NCBI RefSeq assembly: GCF_009363435.1
Contig: NZ_CP045354.1
Location: 1,578,501-1,642,500, forward strand
Direction: 5' to 3'
DNA length: 64,000 nucleotides
Origin: Labrenzia sp. THAF82
Lineage (GTDB): Bacteria > Pseudomonadota > Alphaproteobacteria > Rhizobiales > Stappiaceae
The translations under genes were made by a program, and so were the position numbers. The notes under the pieces were generated by a model. That model was not told the origin of the DNA. It saw only the letters and a list, made by a program, of their open reading frames with translations, and did not search any database. This document shows, one piece after another, positions 9,413 through 17,296 of this stretch (its first letter is position 1; each line of letters opens with the position of its first letter).

Positions 9413-10468
9413 TTAGGCGGACGCGCGTAACACCAACCGAGCTGCGAACAGGGTTTCCTCGCGGTCGTTGAAGGTGCCGCCGGCTTCGATCAGGTCATTT
9501 AATGTTCCGAAGGCATGGTTCGCGACGGAATCATAGTCATGAGCTGCTGTCGTCAGTGAAGGGCAGGTGAACCTGGAGAAGGGGTGATCGTCATGCGATG
9601 CGACCCGCAATGCGCAACCTTCTCCGCGGCCAACCCGAAAACCTTTTTCGTAACAGGCAGATAGGAGGCCGATTGCGAGACGGTCGTTGCTGCAAAGGAT
9701 CGTGTCGGTCGGAAATCCATGCACCTCCAGAATTCGGAGTGCACCCTGGCGGCCAATCTCTTCAAAGGCCCACCCTTCGCCTTCAACCTTGACCACATGA
9801 GGTTCGAAACCGAGCTTGTCCATCATCTCGAGGTAGGCGGCTCGGCGCTTGTTTGCGTTCGGGTTCGCAGGCGTGGTCATCTCGAAAAAACATGGCGGCT
9901 CGCCCGATCGCGTCAGGTATTCGACGGTCTGCGAGACGAAACTGAAATTGTCCGAGCCGACAAATGCCTCGCCAATTCCTTCAATATTACTGTCGAACAG
10001 TACCGTCGGGACGTCCTTGCAGAATTTTTCAATATAGCTGTGGTCGGATGCACGGCCGAGCGGTGCAAGCAGCACTCCGGCTGGTTTCAAGGAGCGCAGG
10101 CTTCCCAGTATGTCGTTCTCCAGGCTTTGTTGACCGTGAGAGCTGAACAGGATCGGCCAATAGCCGGCGTCAATGCAGCGTCGCTCAATGTTTCGGGCGA
10201 TTTCAGCGAAAAAAGGGTCGGCCAGATAGGGAACAACAATCCCGATATTCTTGGTCAGTCGGCGGTTCTGGTTGATCGCAAAGATGTTGGGGCGGAAATC
10301 GTAACGCTCAAGCGCTTGCTCGATCCGCTCACGCGTTGACTGGCGCACGCTGTCAGGATCATTGAAGTATTTCGATACGGTCGGTCTGGAGATCCCGCTG
10401 ACGGCGGCAAACTCCTCCATGTTCCTGATTTTTCGATCCGTCATCAGTTGCCTTGACGCTCCGCCCAT
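9413..10468 (-). CDS. LacI-family transcriptional regulator of the polyol operon
   Basis: DNA-binding repressor of the LacI/GalR family. The N-terminal helix-turn-helix reads NMEEFAAVSGISRPTVSKYFNDPDSVRQSTRERI, followed by a hinge region and a periplasmic-binding-protein-like effector domain starting NIGIVVPYLADPFFAEIARNIE. The annotated ATG gives 351 residues. An ATG at 10444 (343 residues) has AAGG six bases upstream and may be the true start. It is the first gene of the minus-strand run, 85 bases before smoE. The inducer is probably the transported polyol or its ketose product. Autoregulation is suggested by a similar palindrome at 10514-10527. Confidence 0.88.
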   Translation of the reverse strand: MGGASRQLMTDRKIRNMEEFAAVSGISRPTVSKYFNDPDSVRQSTRERIEQALERYDFRPNIFAINQNRRLTKNIGIVVPYLADPFFAEIARNIERRCIDAGYWPILFSSHGQQSLENDILGSLRSLKPAGVLLAPLGRASDHSYIEKFCKDVPTVLFDSNIEGIGEAFVGSDNFSFVSQTVEYLTRSGEPPCFFEMTTPANPNANKRRAAYLEMMDKLGFEPHVVKVEGEGWAFEEIGRQGALRILEVHGFPTDTILCSNDRLAIGLLSACYEKGFRVGRGEGCALRVASHDDHPFSRFTCPSLTTAAHDYDSVANHAFGTLNDLIEAGGTFNDREETLFAARLVLRASA

Positions 10469-10513
10469 TATCGTTTCTGGTCAAGTTCCTACTGCCAAGT
10501 GGGCGGCAAAAAC

Positions 10514-10527
10514 TTTCCGCGTGTAAA
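10514..10527. promoter_or_regulatory. Candidate autoregulatory operator before the polyol LacI gene
   Basis: TTTCCGCGTGTAAA, followed by ATTTTTT, matches the smoE-upstream site TTTGCGCGCGTAAA at 11 or 12 of 14 positions. It lies about 45 bases upstream of the first possible ATG of the regulator gene, a normal position for a repressor operator. Confidence 0.45.
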
Positions 10528-10732
10528 ATTTTTTATTTACAATAGAAACTTTGCATTGGTCGGGTCAAGAAACAACGTCGCCAATATTTGCCGGCTATCC
10601 CATCAAATTCTCATGATTGAAGGGAAATCCGGCCACGATATCAGGTGTGTAGGTCACATCGGCGGAAAGCCTGGCTGAAGGCAGGTGTCGTCGCAATCGG
10701 GGCGCGCTCTGCGACTGGAGGCAGTCGCCTTG

Positions 10733-11404
10733 TCAGCCAAACCAGCGCTTCAGCCAGCGCCGGAAGCCGCTTGTGGCTTCGTTGGCGCGCTGTTGAGCAT
10801 TCGCCTTGGCCTGTTCGGCGTTCTCTCCGACATCATCCATAAAGTCGTCGATCCCTTCCACGACCGGATCAATCCGCTTTTTCTTGAAAAGGCTCATGGT
10901 GCGGAGCACGAGCAATGCGAGCGCGGACAGCACCAGGATGAAGATGATGTTGAACCAGGGTATCAGCAGAACATCCGGACCTTCCACCTCTTCGATATCG
11001 ATTGCGTTTGGAAAGATCGTGAAGAGTTCAATGCGCCAGCCGTAATGGGTGACGGCAATCCAGACCTCGTCCTCTTTCTTGGCCAGGTCCTGCGCTTGTG
11101 CAGTAATGTTGCTGGAATCGAACTTGAAATAGGGCGGCCAGCCCCAGTCGGTGTCTTCGTTTCGGTAAACGCGTGGTTTCCCGTCCGGCCAAACCGTATT
11201 GATGAAGCGGACGTCCCTGGTCCAGTTCGGATTGGTTCCTGCATCAGGAGCAGCCCAGAACCAGGACGAAGAACCAATGTCCATTCTTTTGACGTCCGTG
11301 CCGACGATCCGCACGACATCGCGGCCCGGCAAAGTGTAGTGGGCGAATACCACGATGATCAGCACCAGCGGGATGCCAATGATCCATTTAAGATACTTGA
11401 TCAA
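10733..11404 (-). CDS. DUF1523-like membrane protein, last gene of AAA+ operon
   Basis: About 223 residues with a hydrophobic N-terminal helix (about residues 5-22), a soluble part of about 120 residues, a second hydrophobic helix (about 148-170) and a basic, amphipathic C-terminal tail of about 50 residues. The soluble part, including HYTLPGRDVVRIVGTDV, VYRNEDTDWGWPPYFKFD and VAVTHYGWR-like segments and FTIFPNA, resembles the DUF1523 family of alphaproteobacterial membrane proteins as I remember it. No function is known to me. With two helices, the middle part is probably periplasmic and the tail cytoplasmic. Translation seems to start at TTG 11404, overlapping the upstream stop by four bases, so it is likely coupled to the acidic-tail protein. 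Confidence 0.75.
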   Translation of the reverse strand: MIKYLKWIIGIPLVLIIVVFAHYTLPGRDVVRIVGTDVKRMDIGSSSWFWAAPDAGTNPNWTRDVRFINTVWPDGKPRVYRNEDTDWGWPPYFKFDSSNITAQAQDLAKKEDEVWIAVTHYGWRIELFTIFPNAIDIEEVEGPDVLLIPWFNIIFILVLSALALLVLRTMSLFKKKRIDPVVEGIDDFMDDVGENAEQAKANAQQRANEATSGFRRWLKRWFG

Positions 11405-12789
11405 TCGTCGTCGTCCTCATCGTCGTCCTCATCATCGTCGTCGTCGTCACGGGTTTTGGGTATGGCTCCCCAGGGTCCCATGTTCTGACCGAAGCCATAA
11501 TCCAGGTAATCTTCTTGCATTCCCGGTTCGGCTCCAAACAGTTCGCGGCGCGTGCCAGCCTTGTCGACCATATATTCTTCGGCGAGGAATTGTGCGACGA
11601 AGGTCTTCTTGGGTTCGCTCCATGTTCGGTAGTGGTCGTAAAATGCATCCTTGTGACAGATGAACAGTTGCCTGAAGTCGAGTGGTGTCAACTCAGCCAG
11701 GAGCCTGTTGACCAACATCTTGTCCGAATGATCGCTTGACCGGAAAAGATAAAAGAAAGCCGGGTCGTCCGGATCCGGCCAGCGAACCTTTCTGCCGGCG
11801 GCCATTCGGCGCACGGCGCTTTCCAGTGCATGGTAAGCCTCCGGCAGGTCGCTATGGTATTTTCGCTTGAGGTTGCGCAGATCCCGTCGCGAAATGTCTG
11901 AAAGGTCTTCGCCGAGCGACGCGGCCAGGTCGATCGCGACGAAGTCGAGTTTCTGGTTGAGGATGTCAATTGCATCGGCACCCAAAACGTCGTGGATGGC
12001 CTCGATCAAACCGTTCCTTGTCAGGTATGTTGCAATCGCCTTTCGGTCCTGCAGTGTCAGCACATACTTGACGGGCAAGTCTGAAACGATGTCCACATTT
12101 CTGGAGGCGATGCACGCGGTGCGTTTCACGTCGCGGAAAACATAAAGCCCGCCATAGTGCGAGGTGTGGAAGTTGCCTTCCTCAAAACTTTGCGTTTCCA
12201 GTTTCAACGGCGTGCGGATGATGTCGCCCGTATGTTTGGACAACTCGATCATCTCGGCAATCAGCACATCGTCCCACCATCCATCCGGCTCGCTCATGAA
12301 TGCGTGGATCTTTGAAGAGAGTTCCTCGCTGGCCTCGACATGTGCGCCGACCGTGTCAGCCTCGATATCGATCTGACGGATGTCAAAAAGATCAAGCGGC
12401 GAGCGGATCGTATAGACCGTGTTCAGCAGCTCGCCGACCACCGCATCGTGCAGTGTGAGCGCAAACAGCTGCTCTTCATTCTGGTCGATGTAGCGCCGTA
12501 AAACGGTGCGGGAGAAGGAGAAATGGGCGTTGAGCAGAGGTGCTGTTTTTTGCGCAGTCGACAAGACGATGAACAGCCGATTGCAGCCGTGTGGATTAAG
12601 ATAGTTCGGATCGTCCAACTCGTCACCGATCTCCGGCGAAAATCCGGAGATGTCGATATGGAATTCCTCCAGCTGAGTGGTCTTTCCGGTCAGATGTTCC
12701 AGGGCGCGATTATACCGGCTCACCATGGAAGGCGACGTCACCTCCACTAGATTGCCGAACATCAGCCCATGTCTGACCAGACGCATCAT
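11401..12789 (-). CDS. Unrecognised protein with Asp/Glu-rich C-terminal tail (AAA+ operon)
   Basis: 462 residues, no signal peptide, no membrane helix. I do not recognise the family. The body contains short motifs such as NPHGCNRLFIVLSTAQK, SEPDGWWDDVLIAEMIELS and HYGGLYVFRDVKR, and a basic stretch RRDLRNLKRKYHSDLPEAY. The last 16 or so residues are almost purely Asp and Glu, encoded by tandem GAY/GAR codons. Its start overlaps the stop of the AAA+ gene by four bases (ATGA), indicating translational coupling and equal dosage. A cytoplasmic partner or adaptor of the ATPase is a guess from context only. Confidence 0.8.
   Translation of the reverse strand: MMRLVRHGLMFGNLVEVTSPSMVSRYNRALEHLTGKTTQLEEFHIDISGFSPEIGDELDDPNYLNPHGCNRLFIVLSTAQKTAPLLNAHFSFSRTVLRRYIDQNEEQLFALTLHDAVVGELLNTVYTIRSPLDLFDIRQIDIEADTVGAHVEASEELSSKIHAFMSEPDGWWDDVLIAEMIELSKHTGDIIRTPLKLETQSFEEGNFHTSHYGGLYVFRDVKRTACIASRNVDIVSDLPVKYVLTLQDRKAIATYLTRNGLIEAIHDVLGADAIDILNQKLDFVAIDLAASLGEDLSDISRRDLRNLKRKYHSDLPEAYHALESAVRRMAAGRKVRWPDPDDPAFFYLFRSSDHSDKMLVNRLLAELTPLDFRQLFICHKDAFYDHYRTWSEPKKTFVAQFLAEEYMVDKAGTRRELFGAEPGMQEDYLDYGFGQNMGPWGAIPKTRDDDDDDEDDDEDDDD
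11404..11450 (-). repeat. Trinucleotide-repeat tract encoding a poly-acidic tail
   Basis: A run of GAT/GAC/GAG codons (CGT/CAT/CTC on the plus strand) encodes the acidic C terminus of the upstream protein and ends at the stop codon shared with the next gene's start. Length change by whole triplets would stay in frame. Confidence 0.85.
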
Positions 12790-14735
12790 GAGCGGGATGT
12801 CTCTATGAAGCGTTTCTTGGCTTCTTCCATACGCTGCATGTCTCGCACGGCATTTTCAATCGCGGCCTCGTCGGACTTGTCCGCATAGCGGAACTCGCTG
12901 TCGGCGTAGCGATTGATCTCCTGGATAACCATTTCGATCGTGATCGGTTGCGCCAGCTCCGCGATCATGGACTTCTTGGTTTCATAGTCCTTGAACAGGA
13001 AAAGATCAGGGTTTTCCATCCATTCGTCCGGCAATTCGAAGTCCATCGCGCGCACTTTGACGGCGTCAGTGATGTTCTTGATTGCACGGCCGGTGAAACG
13101 TTCGTCTGCTTCTTGAATGGCTTTCAGGTATGCACCCAGTTTGGCTATGGTATCCAGCGCTCCAATATCGGAGCTGATCTTCTGAAAAACGTTCAACAGT
13201 GCATCTTCCTGTGGCTGCGAATGACTGTCATAGGACGCCGCCACGGCTTTCTTGATTGCCTGGGCTTCAAAAAGGTCATGGTTGCCGACAGGGATCGCGT
13301 GGTTCTTGCCCATCAGCAGATGCAGAATGTCGATATAGTCTTCACGGGTCTGAGGTCCGTCGACGAGAAAGCGGGCACCGGCCCGCTGGCGCAAGGCATC
13401 GTCTACATTCTCCGGATAGTTGGAAAACATTCCGAACGTGCAGTTGCCGCGCACGACGGTATTGGCGCCGGCAAAGCTTTCCATCAGAACCGCCGTGATC
13501 TCCAGCTGACCGGCAGATGACTGCCGGTCGCCGCGCTTGCCCGCAAGCTGGTCGATGTCGTCGATCGTGCCGAAGCCGATCACATTCGGGTCGGTCACGT
13601 TACGAATGAAAGCCTTGGCGTTCTGGGCCGACTTGCCCTGGTAACTGTCGATGCTCTCCGTCGACAGGTTTTCGTAGCGAAACGGGTATCCGGCCACTGC
13701 ACAATATTCATTGATCATGCCGGCCATCATTTGAATGAGCGTGGTTTTACCGGTGCCCGGTTTGCCGTCGCCCATAAACGTGAAAATGAAGCCTCCGAGC
13801 TCGGCAAACGGATTCAGTTTGCGCTCAAAGTCATAAGCCATCACCATCTTTGACAGCTTCATTGCCTGGTATTTTGCAATGTGATTGCCCACGACCTCTT
13901 CGGGTTTCTTGAACGCCATGGTCAACGTCGTCGTGCGGGCCCGGGCCGAGGGAGTAAAGCCGGTGATCTCAAAATCGTCAGCCTCAACCCGGTACCGGTC
14001 ATCCGAGAAGGGCTTCAGGGAAGTGTTGCCTTCCGCGCGCAAGGTAACCTTTTCCATCAACTGTTCGCAGAACGAGGTAATCAGGGCCACCAGTTGACTA
14101 TCGGTTTCAATGCCGGCGGAAGTGATTTCCTGGTCGAGTTCCCAAAGTGCGCCGTGCAATGCAAGTTGGTCGTTGTCGATCAGGATTTCCTCTACTTCGC
14201 CGCATTGGATGTCCGTTTCGCCACTCTCGGCAGCAAGGCCGGACAGAAGAAAGTCCGTCATGTTTGCAAAGACGTGGAGTGAAATCAGAGCAGAGGCGGA
14301 AAGAAGTTCCTGAAAGCGCACCTTATGCGAAGCATCGAGTGAACCAGCCAGATTGGAGCGTTTGAGATCTGCAAGGCCCGTCTGTTCGGAGAACTGGTCT
14401 GCGGTAACCTGCGCTACGGAAAGCGCTCGGCGGAGCGCGCGCAGGATGTTTGCCTGCGTCGGTGTTGTCAGAACATCGTCGTCGCTCTCCAGGATTCGAG
14501 CTGTCAGCTGGACACCTTCGGGGCGCGCCGTTGACCGGGTGACCAGGCCCGGAGTGGTCGACCGAAACCGGCGCCGGCCGCCCAGCCCGGGTGAGCGTTC
14601 GCGCACCATGTCGGGTTCGCGCCTTGCGGCAATGCGCGGCGTGTGGTCGAACCCCTCAAGCAAGGCTTCCGCGAATTTGTATTTCTCGCGGATCTTGTCT
14701 TCTTTCAGTTCCATCAGGTCGTTGGTCAGGGTCAC
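12786..14735 (-). CDS. AAA+ ATPase, centre of an uncharacterised five-gene operon
   Basis: 649 residues. An N-terminal region of about 330 residues has no family I recognise; it begins with a charged helix and a basic, Arg-rich linker (about residues 35-65). An AAA+ module follows: Walker A GDGKPGTGKTT at about 335, Walker B FGTIDDIDQLA (Asp-Asp rather than Asp-Glu), a sensor-1 Asn in FGMFSNYPENVDD and an arginine-finger candidate in ALRQRAGARF. The C-terminal lid has GRAIKNITDAVKVRAMDF, a plausible sensor-2 arginine. The gene overlaps the next by four bases and begins nine bases after the previous one. It most likely remodels a protein or complex; substrate unknown. Confidence 0.85.
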   Translation of the reverse strand: MTLTNDLMELKEDKIREKYKFAEALLEGFDHTPRIAARREPDMVRERSPGLGGRRRFRSTTPGLVTRSTARPEGVQLTARILESDDDVLTTPTQANILRALRRALSVAQVTADQFSEQTGLADLKRSNLAGSLDASHKVRFQELLSASALISLHVFANMTDFLLSGLAAESGETDIQCGEVEEILIDNDQLALHGALWELDQEITSAGIETDSQLVALITSFCEQLMEKVTLRAEGNTSLKPFSDDRYRVEADDFEITGFTPSARARTTTLTMAFKKPEEVVGNHIAKYQAMKLSKMVMAYDFERKLNPFAELGGFIFTFMGDGKPGTGKTTLIQMMAGMINEYCAVAGYPFRYENLSTESIDSYQGKSAQNAKAFIRNVTDPNVIGFGTIDDIDQLAGKRGDRQSSAGQLEITAVLMESFAGANTVVRGNCTFGMFSNYPENVDDALRQRAGARFLVDGPQTREDYIDILHLLMGKNHAIPVGNHDLFEAQAIKKAVAASYDSHSQPQEDALLNVFQKISSDIGALDTIAKLGAYLKAIQEADERFTGRAIKNITDAVKVRAMDFELPDEWMENPDLFLFKDYETKKSMIAELAQPITIEMVIQEINRYADSEFRYADKSDEAAIENAVRDMQRMEEAKKRFIETSRS

Positions 14736-14744
14736 GCGAAAAAC

Positions 14745-15878
14745 CTATTTGTAGCTGAGAATTTTGCCATTCGGGCTGACGGCATATTTGCGGATATGGG
14801 CAAACCCGGGTGGGTCGAGTTCTTCCAGTACCTGGTAAGGCCGCTGTGGCAAGATCAGAGATCGCTGCTGATGTGTGTGGCCTGCAGTGTCTGTGTCTTC
14901 CTGGGCGGACGTCGCAAGTGGGTCCAGCTGAAAAATCTGACGCTCGACAGTTGAGAAAAACCCGCTCGGTTCATATTCGATATTGGCAGCCAACAGTGTT
15001 TCTGTCGTCCAGGCCAGTGCCCAGTCCTCGCCCGGTTTTTGCCCGGCCTGCGCCAGAACTTCACGCAAGGGGCCAGATTGCTGCGTGAATGTGTGGCTGT
15101 ACATCGGGCCAACGAAAAACCGCCTCAGGCGTTTGGGGTGGATATCGTCGAAGTCGCGATCAAACCCACGCGCAATCGTCAGGAGTTTCAGGGACGCTGC
15201 CGATTGAGCCACAAGCTGACTCTGGACGCGGGGCCATCGGCGCTCGTCTTTGGCAAGTGGCCGCCTGCCGGTGTCTTCAAGGTCCAGGATATAGATCAAC
15301 GGAATATTCTGCTGGCTGTCATAAACCGCCCAATGCAGCCGATACCGACGCCGTTTTTCGCTGAGATTTCCGGACCATGCAATTCTCGGGTCGTTGCGCG
15401 CCCAGAACAGTTCCGCATTGGCCAGCTCATCATAATACTGGCGTTCGGAGGCTGCGAACTGCAGGTTTACCGGAACTGTATTCTCCTGGAGGATATGGTT
15501 GACCATCGCCAGTTTCAGATCGCGCATTGTCGGCAGCGATCTGAGATGGTTTTGCGCCTGCATGGCATCATTGGCCATCTGCAGAAGCTCCTGGTAGACA
15601 GGGAAGCCGCTGTCCTGGCGATCGATGCTCAGAAGGTTGGGCAGCTTGTCGGAGACTCGTCCCGCAAGCAGATACTTGTAGGAAAGCGCCGTAAAGGTTC
15701 CTGACAATCGGTCCAGGTAGGCCTGCAGGATAGGGATTTCACTTGCCAGTGCCGTGTTCTCAGAGACAACACTATCGGCGACGCCTTTCAAGTGCGAGAT
15801 GATGCGCTCAAATTTGGCGAAGTAGCGCCGCGTTTCATGCGCTTCTTCCAGTGTCCTGTGATCCAGGGTCAGATCCAA
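14745..15878 (-). CDS. Unrecognised cytoplasmic protein, second gene of AAA+ operon
   Basis: 377 residues without signal peptide or obvious membrane helix. The first 130 residues are predicted helical (RRYFAKFERIISHLKGVADSVVSENTALASE). The middle has a probable beta-rich part with YRLHWAVYDSQQNIPLIYILDLEDT and RRFFVGPMYSHTFTQQ. The C terminus, KYAVSPNGKILSYK, is reminiscent of a short beta hairpin. I recognise no domain or catalytic motif. It sits 17 bases after the coiled-coil gene and 9 bases before the AAA+ gene, so it is almost certainly co-transcribed and probably acts with them. Confidence 0.78.
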   Translation of the reverse strand: MDLTLDHRTLEEAHETRRYFAKFERIISHLKGVADSVVSENTALASEIPILQAYLDRLSGTFTALSYKYLLAGRVSDKLPNLLSIDRQDSGFPVYQELLQMANDAMQAQNHLRSLPTMRDLKLAMVNHILQENTVPVNLQFAASERQYYDELANAELFWARNDPRIAWSGNLSEKRRRYRLHWAVYDSQQNIPLIYILDLEDTGRRPLAKDERRWPRVQSQLVAQSAASLKLLTIARGFDRDFDDIHPKRLRRFFVGPMYSHTFTQQSGPLREVLAQAGQKPGEDWALAWTTETLLAANIEYEPSGFFSTVERQIFQLDPLATSAQEDTDTAGHTHQQRSLILPQRPYQVLEELDPPGFAHIRKYAVSPNGKILSYK

Positions 15879-15895
15879 GGCTCAGTCCTCAACCC

Positions 15896-16972
15896 CTAGG
15901 CGCCATAGGCATTTTTGTCGTGCTTGTCGACGATCTGCTGGAACCGGCGAGCAAACCGTTCGTCCGATTTTGCCTTTTCTTCCAGAACTTTGCGCGCAAA
16001 CACCATGTGGTCCTCGTGCGCTTCCATCATGTCCGCCATGCGCTGGTTCGTGGCGGATCCGATGGCGGCCATGGCCGATTGCGCTTCCTTGTCGGTCGCA
16101 ACGCCAATCTCGTTGATCTTGTGGGCAATGTCCTGTTGCTGCGCAGTCTTCAAGGATTTCACGAGAGCATCATAAAGAACAACGCGTTGTTTGGTGTCCG
16201 TCTGCAGCTTGTTGATCAGGACCATCTGCGTTGCGGCCTGGTTCTGCAGGCTGTCGACCCAGGTCTTGCCCTTTTCGATGTAGCGCTCAAGCGTCTGGCT
16301 TTCTGCCAGTTTGACCTGTTCTTCCTGGGCGAGCCGATTGTACTCAGCGTTCTTTTCCGCTAGCTGGCTCTCCAGTTTGGTGCGCTCAGCAGCGTCGGTT
16401 TCAACGGAGATCTTGTTTTCAAGGGCAATAATATCCGGATCCATGGCCAGGATTTTTGCCTTGATGTCCTCAAGCGTCCCGACCGTTTGCTCGCGCTGTG
16501 AGAGTGTTTCGCCCAAATTGGTTTCAACGCGTTTGCTGTGTTCGTTCAGGGTGTTGAGCTGGTCCTGCAGAAGCTGTCCAATAACATTGGATTTGGTGAT
16601 CAAGTCCTGCAGCTTGTCGTCGATGCTGGCGCTGCGCATCCGCTCCTGGCGGATACTGTCCGACCGTGCCTTTGAGAAGATTCCGATGAAGCTTTCCCAG
16701 CCGGTTTTGGACCGCATGGCGTCGAAGTCCTTGGAAAAGGTCGCTGTCACATCGTCAAGCCCCATGATGAGTTCGGCAATGTTGGCACCCATCAGTTCGG
16801 TGTGGGCATGCACGTCATCCAGCGTCGCGTTTTCAATGTCGATGGAAATGTCCTGGCCGGCATCGAGTTTCGTGCGCGCCGATTCAATTTTTGAGGTCAG
16901 TTCGTCAATCTTCTGGCGCGCTGCTGCCACTTCCGTTTTAGACTTTTCAATCTGAGCGTTGAAATCCGCCAT
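15896..16972 (-). CDS. Long coiled-coil protein, first gene of AAA+ operon
   Basis: 358 residues, strongly charged and Ala/Gln/Leu-rich, with heptad-like patterns almost end to end: about residues 4-40 (KSKTEVAAARQKIDELTSKIESA), about 130-240 (QLNTLNEHSKRVETNLGETL onwards) and about 290-350. There is no signal peptide or membrane segment. The layout recalls TelA-type (toxic anion resistance) helical proteins, but I see no convincing TelA motif, so I do not assign it. As first gene of the operon its promoter should lie in 16973-17296. A scaffold or substrate for the AAA+ ATPase is a reasonable inference. Confidence 0.82.
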   Translation of the reverse strand: MADFNAQIEKSKTEVAAARQKIDELTSKIESARTKLDAGQDISIDIENATLDDVHAHTELMGANIAELIMGLDDVTATFSKDFDAMRSKTGWESFIGIFSKARSDSIRQERMRSASIDDKLQDLITKSNVIGQLLQDQLNTLNEHSKRVETNLGETLSQREQTVGTLEDIKAKILAMDPDIIALENKISVETDAAERTKLESQLAEKNAEYNRLAQEEQVKLAESQTLERYIEKGKTWVDSLQNQAATQMVLINKLQTDTKQRVVLYDALVKSLKTAQQQDIAHKINEIGVATDKEAQSAMAAIGSATNQRMADMMEAHEDHMVFARKVLEEKAKSDERFARRFQQIVDKHDKNAYGA

Positions 16973-17296
16973 TTGACCATTCCCGAAATTGATAATTTTT
17001 ACGTATTCTATTTAACAACTCTCCATGGAAATACAATTACAACGCGCTATCTCCGGTCCGTTAACCCGGTTGTAAATCCCGTTCCCGGGTTTGCGTTGCC
17101 GATCCGCCTGAATCGCTTTATTCCAAAAAAGCTTTCGTAGAAACCGATATGGGACAATAGCTCCTCCAACGGCAAAGACCAGGCGACAAGTGACTGAGCC
17201 TGCTTTGGGAATTCGGTTTCGAAATTTGATGATATGGCAAAATTGATTGACGTATGTCAGTTCGTTGCGCGACATTGAGTTCCTGAAGGAGGGGTG
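16973..17296. promoter_or_regulatory. 324-base divergent intergenic region with a candidate LacI operator
   Basis: Separates the minus-strand AAA+ operon from the plus-strand LacI gene, so it must carry both promoters. The part next to the AAA+ operon is AT-rich. The part next to the LacI gene contains TGACGTATGTCA (17248-17259). No coding frame with a plausible start and ribosome-binding site is apparent here. Confidence 0.6.
17248..17259. promoter_or_regulatory. Candidate operator before second LacI gene
   Basis: TGACGTATGTCA is a near-perfect palindrome (one mismatched pair), about 38 bases before the LacI start. The string GACGTATGTCAGTT recurs before the downstream binding-protein gene (18433 onwards), next to a perfect palindrome GACATACGTATGTC, which suggests a common repressor site. 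Confidence 0.6.

Noticed and set aside
11404..11450. Triplet-repeat tract as a CRISPR or minisatellite array
   Set aside because: It is only about 47 bases of acidic codons inside a coding frame, without spacers.
15896..16972. TelA (toxic anion resistance) assignment for the coiled-coil protein
   Set aside because: Length and helical character are similar, but I cannot point to conserved TelA residues. Coiled coils give misleading similarity.
10733..16972. Calling the five-gene AAA+ operon a phage-defence system
   Set aside because: No nuclease, toxin, reverse transcriptase or other effector domain is visible, and there are no mobile-element genes around it. Defence is possible but unsupported.
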